Positions 26,314 through 34,675 of a DNA stretch of 64,000 nucleotides are shown here, piece after piece. Made by a program: the position numbers and the translations under genes. Numbering within the stretch: position 1 is the stretch's first letter; each line of letters begins with the position of its first letter. Origin of the DNA: Caldinitratiruptor microaerophilus (GTDB lineage Bacteria; Bacillota; Sulfobacillia; Symbiobacteriales; ZC4RG38); the NCBI RefSeq assembly GCF_025999835.1, contig NZ_AP025628.1, positions 62,001 to 126,000 of the forward strand, read 5' to 3'. The notes beneath the pieces were generated by a model that was not told the origin of the DNA, did not search any database, and was given only the letters and a program-made list of their open reading frames with translations.

Positions 26314-26778
26314 GTGCGCGCAAGCGACTTCTTTCCGTTCCGCCACCAGATCCGAGAGGGAACACGGATTGCCATCGACGGCCTGACGCCCGAGCAGCTG
26401 GAGTGGAAACCGCCGGGCGGGGTCCACTCGATCCTGGGGTGGCTTCGTCATGTCGCCCAGGCGGAGGACTGGTGGGTCCGGCGTGTGATCCTCGGTGAGG
26501 CGATGACCCCGAAGCGGAAGGTCGAGGTGCCGGACTTGGAATCCGTCATGGCCTACCTGGAGGAGACCCGGGCCCGGACCAACCGCCTCCTGGAAGAGTG
26601 GCCCGCTGAGAAGCTGCAGGAGATCCGGCCCATCCCGCCCGACCACAACGGCCCTCCCATCGAGGAAGCGCCCATTCACTGGATCATCCAGACCGTCTTC
26701 AACCACGAGATCCACCACCGGGCCCAGATCCGTCTCTACCGGCGCCTCATGGGAGTGCCCGCGGCGCCCTCCTGGTGA
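26314..26778 (+). CDS. DinB-family (YfiT/BstA-like) metal-binding protein
   Basis: 154 aa four-helix-bundle protein with the expected three-His metal site: H46 in [13 protein letters not shown] and H131/H135 in [10 protein letters not shown]. DinB-like proteins often act as thiol-dependent S-transferases (mycothiol or bacillithiol). In this operon it may detoxify reactive unsaturated acyl intermediates, which is inference. GTG 26314 with AGAGGTG upstream is preferred to GTG 26305. Its stop overlaps the next open frame. Confidence 0.8.
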   Translation: MRASDFFPFRHQIREGTRIAIDGLTPEQLEWKPPGGVHSILGWLRHVAQAEDWWVRRVILGEAMTPKRKVEVPDLESVMAYLEETRARTNRLLEEWPAEKLQEIRPIPPDHNGPPIEEAPIHWIIQTVFNHEIHHRAQIRLYRRLMGVPAAPSW

Positions 26779-26834
26779 CGGGGGGCGCCGCAAAGGGGAA
26801 GGACGGCAGCGACGCGGAGGTGGTGGATTGGAAC

Positions 26835-27635
26835 ATGGTGCTACCCGAGAACGCATCCCCGCATGTGTGGGAACTTTTCAAACTCACGGGCAAGGTGGCC
26901 CTCGTGACCGGGGCCTCTCGGGGCCTGGGGCTCGAGATCGCCGAGGGGCTCGGCGAGGCCGGTGCCCGGGTGGTGATCACGGCCCGGCGGCGGCCAGCCC
27001 TGGATGAAGCGTACGAGGCCCTGCGGGCCCGGGGGATCGACTGCCGGGCGTTTCAGGGATCGGTCGCCAGCCCGGACGACGTGGCGGCCCTGGTGCGTCA
27101 GGTGCTCGAGTGGTACGGGCGGATCGACATCCTGGTGAACAACGCCGGGCGGACATGGGGCGCGCCGACCCTGGAGATGCCGCTTGACCGGTGGCAGGAA
27201 GTCCTGGACACGAACGTGACCGGAACGTTCCTCCTCTCGCAGGCCGTGGCCCGGGAGATGGTCCGGCAGGGCGAGGGCGGCCGGATCATCAACATGGCGT
27301 CGGTCGCCGGGCTGCAGGGATCGAACCCCCAGCACCTCTCGGCAGTGGGTTACAGCGCCAGCAAGGCGGCCGTGATCGGGCTCACCCGGACGCTGGCCAC
27401 CCACCTGGCGCAGTTCGGCATCACCGTGAACGCCATCGCCCCGGGCTTCTTCCCCACCCGGATGAGCGAGGGCGTCCTGGAGAAGGTCGGGGACGAGGTG
27501 GCCCGGGGCATTCCCCTCGGGCGAGTGGGCCGGCCCGGCGAGCTGAAGGGCGTCGCCGTGTTCCTGGCCTCGCCTGCGAGTTCCTACATCACCGGTCAGG
27601 TCATCGTGGTCGACGGCGGCGCGACCGCCTGGTAG
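26835..27635 (+). CDS. Short-chain dehydrogenase/reductase, paralog of the SDR at 7599-8375
   Basis: About 266 aa [21 protein letters not shown], catalytic YSASKAA after NMASVAG, and [19 protein letters not shown]. It shares the [15 protein letters not shown] entry, GAPTLEMPL and GFFPTR blocks with the earlier SDR. I placed the start at ATG 26835 behind GGAGGTGG; an upstream GTG near 26820 and the long frame from 26775 are alternatives. In the operon between DinB and CoA ligase it probably oxidises a 3-hydroxyacyl-CoA or alcohol. Its cofactor is likely NAD(P)H. Confidence 0.87.
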   Translation: MVLPENASPHVWELFKLTGKVALVTGASRGLGLEIAEGLGEAGARVVITARRRPALDEAYEALRARGIDCRAFQGSVASPDDVAALVRQVLEWYGRIDILVNNAGRTWGAPTLEMPLDRWQEVLDTNVTGTFLLSQAVAREMVRQGEGGRIINMASVAGLQGSNPQHLSAVGYSASKAAVIGLTRTLATHLAQFGITVNAIAPGFFPTRMSEGVLEKVGDEVARGIPLGRVGRPGELKGVAVFLASPASSYITGQVIVVDGGATAW

Positions 27636-27678
27636 CGTTCCCCCGGACCTACGGTTGCGGAAGGAGGTGGCTCGGACC

Positions 27679-29283
27679 GTGACGCGTCCGTGGCTGAAGC
27701 ATTACCCGGAGGGCGTGCGAGCGCACCTGGAGTACCCGCGAGTCCCGCTCTACGCGCTGCTGGACGAGACCGCGGCGCACCACCCGGACCTGACCGCCCT
27801 TCGCTTCTACCAGCACCGGCTGACCTACCGCGAACTGGCCGAGCGCGTGAACCGGTTCGCGGCGGCGCTGGCCGGCCTGGGCGTGCGCAAGGGCGACCGG
27901 GTGGCACTGATGCTCCCGAACTCGCCGGCCTACGTGATCGGGTACTACGGCACCCTGAAGGCCGGTGGCATCGTGGCCCAGGTCAACCCGCTGTACACCG
28001 GCCGGGAGCTGCTCCACATCCTGAACGACTCCGGCGCGGAGACCATCGTCGTCGCCGATGTGCTGTACCCGAAAGTGCAGTCCGTCCAGTCCGGCAGCCC
28101 GCTCAAGAACGTGCTGGTCGCCCGCCTCCAGGGCGGGGTCGAGCCGGGTCCGGGAGCCCACTCGATGGAGGCGCTCATCGCCGGTGCGGCACCGCAGGCT
28201 CCGGAGGTGGCGGTGGATGCCGGCGACGTCGCCGTCTTGCAGTACACGGGCGGAACCACCGGCGTCTCGAAGGGCGCCATGCTCACGCACTTCAACCTGG
28301 TGGCCAACGCCCTGCAGGTGAAGGAGTGGATGGCCGGGCCGGCGGAGCCGGGCCAGGAGCGTATCCTCACGGTCCTGCCCCTCTTCCACGTGTACGGCAT
28401 GACGGTCTGCATGAACTTCGGGCTGGCCACCGCCTCCGAGCTCATCCTGCTCCCGCGCTTCGAGATCGCCGAGGTCATGAACACGATCCGGGAGACCCGG
28501 CCGACGTTCTTCCCCGGCGTCCCCACCATGTACGTGGCCGTGAACAACTTTCCGGACGCCGAGAGCTACGGCGTTTCGTCCATCCGGCGGTGCAACTCCG
28601 GCGGCGCCCCGCTGCCGTTCGAGGTCATGCAGGCCTTCGAGCGCCGCTTCGGGTCGGTGCTCTTCGAGGGCTACGGCCTCTCGGAAGCCTCACCGGTCAC
28701 TCACGCCAACCCGGTGGTCGGGCTGCGCAAGCCGGGCACCATCGGCATCCCGTACCCGGACACGGACGCCGAGATCGTCGACATCGAGACCGGCGAGCGC
28801 GTTCTGCCCCCTGGCGAGGTGGGCGAACTCCGCATCCGCGGACCGCAGGTGATGGCCGGGTACTGGAACCGGCCTGACGAGACGGCGAAGGCCCTGCGGA
28901 ATGGGTGGCTGTACACCGGCGACATCGCAAAGATGGACGAGGACGGGTACTTCACGATCGTCGAACGGAAGAAGGACATGATCATCACGTCCGGCTACAA
29001 CGTCTTCCCCCGGGAAGTCGAGGAGGTACTGTACGAGCACCCCGCCGTCCTGGAGGCCGCCGTTGCCGGCATCCCCGATCCGTACCGGGGCGAGGCGGTG
29101 AAGGCGTACGTCGTGCTGCGCCCCGGGATGCAGGCGACCGAGGAGGAGATCATCGCGTTCTGCCGGGAACGCATCGCCCCGTTCAAGGCACCCCGGGCAG
29201 TGGAGTTCCGCGACAGCCTGCCGAAGAGCGCCGTCGGGAAAGTGCTCCGGCGGCTGTTGACGGAGGGTGAGCGGCAGGCGTGA
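27679..29283 (+). CDS. Long-chain fatty-acid-CoA ligase (AMP-forming, FadD/LcfA type)
   Basis: 534 aa. ATP-binding loop QYTGGTTGVSKGAMLTH, LPLFHVYGMTVCMN, FEGYGLSEASPVTH, hinge VERKKDMIITSGYNVFPREVE (landmarks ERKKDMI and GYNVFPRE), and catalytic Lys in KSAVGKVLRR. This pattern is the bacterial LcfA/FadD class that feeds beta-oxidation. The GTG at 27679 has AAGGAGGTGG upstream. As last gene of the sigma-54 operon it activates the substrate that MaoC, SDR and thiolase then degrade. A strong terminator follows at 29312. Confidence 0.94.
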   Translation: MTRPWLKHYPEGVRAHLEYPRVPLYALLDETAAHHPDLTALRFYQHRLTYRELAERVNRFAAALAGLGVRKGDRVALMLPNSPAYVIGYYGTLKAGGIVAQVNPLYTGRELLHILNDSGAETIVVADVLYPKVQSVQSGSPLKNVLVARLQGGVEPGPGAHSMEALIAGAAPQAPEVAVDAGDVAVLQYTGGTTGVSKGAMLTHFNLVANALQVKEWMAGPAEPGQERILTVLPLFHVYGMTVCMNFGLATASELILLPRFEIAEVMNTIRETRPTFFPGVPTMYVAVNNFPDAESYGVSSIRRCNSGGAPLPFEVMQAFERRFGSVLFEGYGLSEASPVTHANPVVGLRKPGTIGIPYPDTDAEIVDIETGERVLPPGEVGELRIRGPQVMAGYWNRPDETAKALRNGWLYTGDIAKMDEDGYFTIVERKKDMIITSGYNVFPREVEEVLYEHPAVLEAAVAGIPDPYRGEAVKAYVVLRPGMQATEEEIIAFCRERIAPFKAPRAVEFRDSLPKSAVGKVLRRLLTEGERQA

Positions 29284-29311
29284 GGTTACCGTCACAGTGC
29301 CCAGTGCTACG

Positions 29312-29342
29312 AGGCCCCTGCCGGATGAACCGGCAGGGGCCT
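29312..29342. terminator. Bidirectional terminator between CoA ligase and metQ
   Basis: AGGCCCCTGCCGG, loop ATGAA, CCGGCAGGGGCCT: a perfect 13-bp stem followed by TTCC on the plus strand, lying between convergent genes. Confidence 0.8.
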
Positions 29343-29364
29343 TTCCACGGGCGCCCGGCAGGGC

Positions 29365-30231
29365 TCAGAATCCCGGTACCACGGCGCCCTGGAAGGTCTC
29401 CTCGATGAACTTCCTGATCTGGGGCGAGTGGTACGCCTCGACGACCTTCCGGAACTCGGGCCGGTCCTTCTCCTTCTCCCGCACGGCGATGACGTTCACG
29501 TACGGCGAGTTCTGCTCGACGAAGATCGCGTCCTTCCTGGGGTTCAGGCCCGCCTCCATCGCGTAGTTCGTGTTGATCACCGCGGCGTCGACGTCCGGCA
29601 GGACCCGGGGCAGCTGGGCGGCGTCGAGCTCCTGGAACCTCAGCCCCTTCGGGTTCTCGACCACGTCCCGGGGGCTCGCCAGGATCCCGGCCTCCGGCTT
29701 CAGCTTGATGAGCCCCGCCTGCTGCAGGACCAGCAGCGCCCGGCCGCCGTTGGTCGGGTCGTTCGGGATCGCCACGGTGCCGCCCTGGCGGATCTCGTCG
29801 AGCTTCTGGATCTTCCGGGAGTAGACGCCCATCGGGAAGGTCACGGTCCTGGCGATGGAGACCAGGTGGAAGCCCCGCTCCTTGTTCTCGGTGTCGAGGT
29901 AGGGCTGGTGCTGGAAGGAGTTCAGGTCCAGGTCGCCGGCCTCCAGGGCCTGGTTCGGGATCTTGTAGTCGGTGAAGACCTTGATGTCCAGGCGGATGCC
30001 CTGGGGCTCAAGGAGCTTCGCCACTTCCTTCATGATCTGCTCGTGCGGCCCGGCGGTCACGCCGACCCGGAGCACCACCGGGCTCGTGGCGCCGCCGGCG
30101 TCGGACGCACCCGCCACGGGAGCACCGGCGTTCGCCGCGCCGGCGGCGCCGCCCGCGGGCTTCGAGCCGCACCCGGTGAGAAGGGCCAGGGTCGTGAGGG
30201 CTACCGCGAAGGAGAGCCAGACTCTGCGCAT
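29365..30231 (-). CDS. metQ: D-methionine ABC transporter substrate-binding lipoprotein MetQ
   Basis: 288 aa of the NlpA family. Signal peptide with lipobox LLTGC (Cys21), an Ala/Gly-rich tether, then LRVGVTAGPHEQIMKEV, DLDLNSFQHQPYL, TVAIPNDPTNGGRAL and AAVINTNYAMEAGL, all MetQ hallmarks. It binds methionine outside the cell for MetNI. It is the last gene of the minus-strand metNIQ unit controlled by an upstream S-box. 151 bp separate it from metI, with GC-rich hairpins but no gene. Confidence 0.94.
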   Translation of the reverse strand: MRRVWLSFAVALTTLALLTGCGSKPAGGAAGAANAGAPVAGASDAGGATSPVVLRVGVTAGPHEQIMKEVAKLLEPQGIRLDIKVFTDYKIPNQALEAGDLDLNSFQHQPYLDTENKERGFHLVSIARTVTFPMGVYSRKIQKLDEIRQGGTVAIPNDPTNGGRALLVLQQAGLIKLKPEAGILASPRDVVENPKGLRFQELDAAQLPRVLPDVDAAVINTNYAMEAGLNPRKDAIFVEQNSPYVNVIAVREKEKDRPEFRKVVEAYHSPQIRKFIEETFQGAVVPGF

Positions 30232-30382
30232 CGTTGGATACGACCTCCCAGTGCGTGGTGAGGACCCGTGAAGAGGGAGAACCGGTGGGCGCCGGTCCAG
30301 GCGCGCGGGCCTGCCGGCCGCCGCGCCGGTGGGGGATGCCGGCCTCCCCCGCCCGCCTCGCGGCGTCCGGATGCAGGGCTCG

Positions 30383-31063
30383 CTAGCGCCGGTCGAGCGC
30401 CCGCACGGTGCGGTCGCCCAGGGCCTGCAGGGCCTGGACGATGACCACCAGCAGGATCACGGTGGCGATCATCACGTCGCCGCGGTACCGGTAGTAGCCG
30501 TAGTTGATGGCGAGCTGGCCGAGCCCACCCGCCCCCACGGCGCCGGTGATGGCCGAGTAGGCCACGAGGTTGACGACGAGCACGGTGGCGCTGTGCACGA
30601 GTCCCGGCAGGGCCTCCGGGAGCAGCACCTTGCGGACGATCTGCCAGGGGCTGGCGCCCATGACCAGGGCCGCCTGGATGACGCCGGGGTCGACCTCCCG
30701 CAGGTTGCCGTCCACGAGGCGGGCGAGGAACGGAGTCGCCGCCACGGTGAGGGAGACGACCGCGGCGGTGGGGCCGATGGTCGTCCCCACGATGAGCCGC
30801 GTGAGCGGGATCAGGGCGACCACCAGGATGATGAAGGGTACGGACCGGACGGTGTTCACTACACTACCCAGGAGGCGGGCCAGGCCCGGGGATTCGAGGA
30901 CGTGGCCCCTGTCGGTCACGGTGAGCAGAACGCCGAGCGGTACCCCGAGGACGACGGCGAACAGGGTGGACAACCCGACCATGTAAAGGGTCTCCAGGAC
31001 GGCCTTCAAGAGGTCAGGGCCCATCTCGTCCAGGAAGACGGCCAGGCTCCACGGCTCAGGCAT
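30383..31063 (-). CDS. metI: D-methionine ABC transporter permease MetI
   Basis: 226 aa with five membrane segments and the MetI landmarks ETLYMVGLSTLFAVVLGVPLGV, NTVRSVPFIILVVALIPLTRLIVGT and GASPWQIVRKVLLPEALPGLV, the EAA coupling loop. AIATGAVGAGGLGQLAINYGYYRY-like C-terminus is as expected. The start overlaps the metN stop by 8 bp, so the genes are translationally coupled. Confidence 0.94.
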   Translation of the reverse strand: MPEPWSLAVFLDEMGPDLLKAVLETLYMVGLSTLFAVVLGVPLGVLLTVTDRGHVLESPGLARLLGSVVNTVRSVPFIILVVALIPLTRLIVGTTIGPTAAVVSLTVAATPFLARLVDGNLREVDPGVIQAALVMGASPWQIVRKVLLPEALPGLVHSATVLVVNLVAYSAITGAVGAGGLGQLAINYGYYRYRGDVMIATVILLVVIVQALQALGDRTVRALDRR

Positions 31064-32090
31064 GATGCAGCACCTCCACGATGAGTCCCTGATCGGTCAG
31101 GAACTCGGTCGCCCGGGCGACGTCCTGCGGCGCTCCCCGCAGCTCCAGGGTGAGGGCGCCGAAGGGGGACTCGCCGATCTGGTCGACCTTCCCCCGCAGC
31201 ACGTTCGCCTCGACGGCGAAGCGGCGGACCATGCGCGAGATCACGGGTTCGGCGGCCGTGGGGCCCACGAACGTCACGTGCACGTAGCGGCGATCCTCGC
31301 CCGCCGGATGGGGCTTGCCGTTCACGGTCACCCACGCTGGTAGCGGGCCGTCACCACGCAGGTCCTCCAGGAAAGCCCGCGTGACGGCGGAGCGGGGGCG
31401 GCTGAAGACCTCGAGCACGGGCCCTTCCTCCACGATCCGCCCGCCCTCCATCACCGCGACCCGGTCGCAGACCTGACGGATCACGTCCATCTCGTGGGTG
31501 ACGAGCACGATGGTCAGCCCCAGCCTCCGGCCCAGGTCCCGGAGGAGCGCCAGGATGGAGCGGGTCGTCTGCGGGTCGAGGGCGGAGGTGGCCTCGTCCG
31601 ACAGCAGCACGGCCGGGTCGGTGGCCAGCGCCCGGGCGATGGCCACCCGCTGCTTCTGGCCGCCGGAGAGCTGGGATGGATAGGCACCGGCCCGGTCGCC
31701 GAGCCCCACCAGGTCCAGCAGTTCGGCCACCCGCCGGCGGATCTGCGCCCGCGGCACCCCGGCGATCTCCAGCGGGAGGGCCACGTTCTCCGCCGCCGTG
31801 CGGGAGCGCAGGAGGTTGAAGTGCTGGAAGATCATCCCCAGGCGGCGGCGCTCGGCCCGCAGCGCCGCCCCGCGCAGGTGGGTCACGTCGCGGCCGTCGA
31901 GGTAGACGGCTCCCTCATCCGGCTGCTCCAGAAGGGCCATGGTCCGGATCAGCGTGCTCTTGCCGGCTCCGCTCAGGCCGATGATGCCGAACACCTCGCC
32001 CTTCCGGACGTGGAGGTTCACGCCGACCAGGGCGGGGACGGTCCCGGCCGGTGTGCGGAAGGACTTGCTGACGTTCTTGAGGACGATCAC
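31056..32090 (-). CDS. metN: D-methionine ABC transporter ATPase MetN
   Basis: About 344 aa. Walker A GLSGAGKSTLIR, MetN-type IFQHFNLLRSRTAAENV, signature QLSGGQKQRVAIA, Walker B VLLSDEATSALDPQTT, then LVTHEMDVI. The C-terminal 80 residues form the NIL regulatory domain, which binds methionine and causes trans-inhibition. The annotated open frame to 32198 runs back into the riboswitch terminator, so I take GTG 32090, just before VLKNVSKSF, as start. Transcription is controlled by the S-box at 32217-32330. Confidence 0.93.
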   Translation of the reverse strand: MIVLKNVSKSFRTPAGTVPALVGVNLHVRKGEVFGIIGLSGAGKSTLIRTMALLEQPDEGAVYLDGRDVTHLRGAALRAERRRLGMIFQHFNLLRSRTAAENVALPLEIAGVPRAQIRRRVAELLDLVGLGDRAGAYPSQLSGGQKQRVAIARALATDPAVLLSDEATSALDPQTTRSILALLRDLGRRLGLTIVLVTHEMDVIRQVCDRVAVMEGGRIVEEGPVLEVFSRPRSAVTRAFLEDLRGDGPLPAWVTVNGKPHPAGEDRRYVHVTFVGPTAAEPVISRMVRRFAVEANVLRGKVDQIGESPFGALTLELRGAPQDVARATEFLTDQGLIVEVLHHA

Positions 32091-32164
32091 TGCCGCATCG
32101 GCACTCCCTTCCGTGGAGCTGCGGGCGCCGGTGCCCGGCGGTCCCCGCAGCGGCCCCTGCGGGA

Positions 32165-32211
32165 CAAACGAAGAGGCCCTCGCGAGAGCGAGAGCCAACG
32201 CAAGCGGGCCT
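32165..32211 (-). terminator. Expression-platform terminator of the S-box
   Basis: On the minus strand AGGCCC pairs with GGGCCT across an inner CTCGC/GCGAG hairpin, followed by TTCGTTTGT. It lies directly 3' of the aptamer, as expected for transcription attenuation. Confidence 0.6.
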
Positions 32212-32216
32212 GCGTC

Positions 32217-32330
32217 ACTCTCATCTCTCAGGACCCGTCGGGTCCTGCAGGAATTAGCACCGCCACGCCCTCATGGGCGCCGGTTGCCGGGCGTCATCGG
32301 GCCAGTCCCTCAGCCTGCTCTGGATAAGAG
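32217..32330 (-). promoter_or_regulatory. SAM-I (S-box) riboswitch upstream of metNIQ
   Basis: Minus-strand S-box consensus elements appear in order: CTCTTATCCAGAGCAGG (P1/P2 start), GGGACTGGCCCGATGA, CCCGGCAACC, GGTGCTAATTCCTGC, and the closing TGAGAGATGAGAG that pairs with the first element. SAM binding would stabilise the aptamer and favour the downstream terminator, shutting off methionine uptake when SAM is high. A promoter lies just upstream. Confidence 0.95.
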
Positions 32331-32357
32331 TGGGCCGTATCAAGTTCTGGCGGTAAC

Positions 32358-32385
32358 TTTATCAGGCTGTTTCGCTGGACGGCAA
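32358..32385 (-). promoter_or_regulatory. Probable promoter for the S-box/metNIQ transcript
   Basis: Minus strand: TTGCCG (-35), 16-bp spacer, GATAAA (-10). The predicted start is about 15-20 nt before the aptamer. Confidence 0.45.
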
Positions 32386-32548
32386 GCAGGATGTCGAACC
32401 GCTCGAACCCCGGAGGATGGATCTGGAGGTGCCGCCGCGGCCGGGGAGGGCTTTTCTTGTCGTTTCAGGCTGTGGCTCAAGCCGCCCACCGTTTGCCATA
32501 AGGCTGTAGAAGGTGCTGTTTTCCACCGTACAGAACTTAAGGAACTCG

Positions 32549-34477
32549 GTGATCGTACCGATGCGGACGCGCTTGGCCATCTTCGGGCATCCCCTCATCA
32601 CTGGCCAGTTGCGTGAGGTTGCGGCAGAGTTCGGCCCGGCGCTCGAGGTCAGGCTGGTCGATCAGGTACTCCTGTCGGAGGCCGTGGCCCTGGCGCGACA
32701 GTGGGAGGCCGAGTCCGCCGTGGACGTTTTCGTCTCGGGCGGGGCAAACGCAGCTCTGCTGAAACAGTCCGTGACCCTGCCCGTCGTGGCGTTCCGGGTC
32801 AACTCTCTTGACCTCTTGGCGGGCATCTCCAGAGCCATGGCCCTTTCGCCGGTGGTGCCGGTGGTCACCTATGGCGAGCCGCTCCACGGCCTTGGGGAGG
32901 TCTCCCATCTTTTTCGTGTGCGGGTGCTCGCCCTCGCCTATGCCTCGCGGGACGAACTCCCGAAGCGCCTCGACGAGGCCCGGCGCCTGGGAGCACGCGC
33001 CGTGGTCGGGTCGAGCCTCGTTTGCGAGTGCGCGGCCGCCGCCGGCATGCACGGTGTGCTCATCTACTCCCGCGCCTCGTTCAGGGAAGCGATCGCCAAC
33101 GCCCTGGACCTGGCGGCTGCCCGCCAGCGGGAACTCGAGCGTGCGGAACGCTTCAAGGCCATCCTCGACTTCGCCTACAGCGGCATCGTGGCTACGGACG
33201 AGGACGGCCGTATCACAGTATTTAACCCGGTGGCCGAGAAAATCGTGGGCGTATCCGCCCGAGACGCGATGGGGCGCCGCCTCGACGAAGCGGTGGGGCC
33301 CGATTGCAGCCTCATCCCCGCCATCCGGGCCCGCCAGACCGAACTGAACCAGGTTCACCGCATCGGCCGCGGTGAGGTATTGGCCAGCCACGTACCCATC
33401 GTGGTGGAAGGGCAGGCGAGAGGTTGCGTACTGACCTTTCAGGACGCGGCGGTCATCCAGCGCGGAGCCGAGCGGCTGCGGGGGCAGTCGGAGAGCCGGG
33501 GGCTCACGGCACGTTACACCCTCGCAGACGTGGTCGGGGAGAGTCCTGGGATCCGATCGGCGATTGACAAGGCGGCCCGCTACGCGCGGGTCGACTCGAC
33601 CGTCCTGATCGAGGGGGAAACCGGAACCGGCAAAGAGCTGTTCGCCCAGGGGATCCACAACGCCAGCTGCCGCCAGGACGGTCCCTTTGTCGCCATCAAC
33701 TGTGCCGCGCTGCCGGAGGCCCTCCTGGAGAGCGAACTCTTCGGTTACGAGGAGGGGGCGTTCACCGGCGCCCGTAAGGGCGGGAAGCCAGGGCTGTTCG
33801 AACTGGCCAGCCGTGGAACTATCTTCCTGGACGAGATCGGAGAACTTTCCCCCGGCCTGCAGGCGCGCCTGCTGCGTGTCCTTCAGCAGCGCCAAGTCAT
33901 GAGGGTGGGCGGCGACCGAGTCATTCCAGTCGACGTTCGCGTGATCGCTGCTACGCACCGAGACCTGCGGGCCGAGGTCACGGCAGGCCGTTTCCGCCGG
34001 GACCTCTTCTTCCGGCTCGACGTGCTGCGTCTAACCCTGCCCCCGCTTCGGGAGCGGATCGAGGACGTGCCGCTTCTGGTGGAGACCATCTTGCGTCGTT
34101 TCGACCCCGTCCTCGCAACCGAACTCCGCCCGCTCCTCGGCCGTGTCGTGCCGGTGGCGAGGCTGTACACGTGGCCCGGCAACGTGCGGGAGCTGGAAAA
34201 CGTCGTCGAACGCTTCGCGGTGACCATCCAGGGGAGTTCGTTATCGCCGCGCGAGGCGCTTGTGCGGTTTCTCACGCTGGTGGAGGAGCACATTTCTGGC
34301 AGCGGCACAAGCCCGCGCGGCGTATCCGGCCGCCCCGGCACGACTGCTTCGCGTCCGACTTCCCCCGACGACATCCGCCGCATGGTGGCCCTTGCCGGCG
34401 GTAATCGGTCAGAGGCTGCCCGCCGCCTGGGTATCAGCCGGACGACGTTGTACCGGAAACTGCGCGAAAGCAAGTAA
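32549..34477 (+). CDS. PrpR-type sigma-54-dependent activator
   Basis: 642 aa. Domains: PrpR_N ligand-sensing domain (about 55-195; VFVSGGANAALL, SLDLLAGISRAM and GSSLVCECAAAAGM), a PAS domain (about 205-305), and AAA+ with GETGTGKE (356-363), GAFTGA (403-408) and FLDEIGELSPGLQ. A C-terminal Fis helix-turn-helix (GGNRSEAARRLGISRTTLYR) ends it. PrpR_N proteins sense propionate-pathway acids such as 2-methylcitrate. I take GTG 32549 behind AAGGA; ATG 32561 is possible. A near-consensus sigma-54 promoter lies about 90 bp downstream, so its target is the CoA-transferase/lyase/ABC operon. It is not linked to prp genes here. Confidence 0.93.
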   Translation: MIVPMRTRLAIFGHPLITGQLREVAAEFGPALEVRLVDQVLLSEAVALARQWEAESAVDVFVSGGANAALLKQSVTLPVVAFRVNSLDLLAGISRAMALSPVVPVVTYGEPLHGLGEVSHLFRVRVLALAYASRDELPKRLDEARRLGARAVVGSSLVCECAAAAGMHGVLIYSRASFREAIANALDLAAARQRELERAERFKAILDFAYSGIVATDEDGRITVFNPVAEKIVGVSARDAMGRRLDEAVGPDCSLIPAIRARQTELNQVHRIGRGEVLASHVPIVVEGQARGCVLTFQDAAVIQRGAERLRGQSESRGLTARYTLADVVGESPGIRSAIDKAARYARVDSTVLIEGETGTGKELFAQGIHNASCRQDGPFVAINCAALPEALLESELFGYEEGAFTGARKGGKPGLFELASRGTIFLDEIGELSPGLQARLLRVLQQRQVMRVGGDRVIPVDVRVIAATHRDLRAEVTAGRFRRDLFFRLDVLRLTLPPLRERIEDVPLLVETILRRFDPVLATELRPLLGRVVPVARLYTWPGNVRELENVVERFAVTIQGSSLSPREALVRFLTLVEEHISGSGTSPRGVSGRPGTTASRPTSPDDIRRMVALAGGNRSEAARRLGISRTTLYRKLRESK

Positions 34478-34500
34478 CACCTGTACTGTGACGGGTGGAC

Positions 34501-34512
34501 GTTACACGTAAC
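34501..34512. promoter_or_regulatory. GTTACACGTAAC palindrome, candidate enhancer site for the PrpR-type activator
   Basis: A perfect 5+2+5 inverted repeat 55 bp upstream of the -24 box. A second GTAACAC lies at 34474-34480, overlapping the activator stop. Spacing fits an upstream activating sequence; binding is inferred. Confidence 0.4.
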
Positions 34513-34566
34513 ACACCGGGATCACGGCGCGGCGCCGCGTCTTTCGTTTTGTGGCGGGACCCGGTC

Positions 34567-34583
34567 TTGGCACAGTTGTTGCT
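34567..34583 (+). promoter_or_regulatory. Sigma-54 (-24/-12) promoter of the CoA-transferase/lyase/ABC operon
   Basis: TTGGCACAGTTGTTGCT is an essentially perfect match to YTGGCAC-N5-TTGCW. It sits about 90 bp after the activator gene and about 90 bp before the CoA-transferase start. Confidence 0.9.
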
Positions 34584-34675
34584 GTATACGGACGAAAGGC
34601 ATAGCTCCTGTGACGACACCGGGTCGCCCGGGAACCCGTGGTCGTGCGCATTCCGTGGGTCAGGAAGTGATTCGG

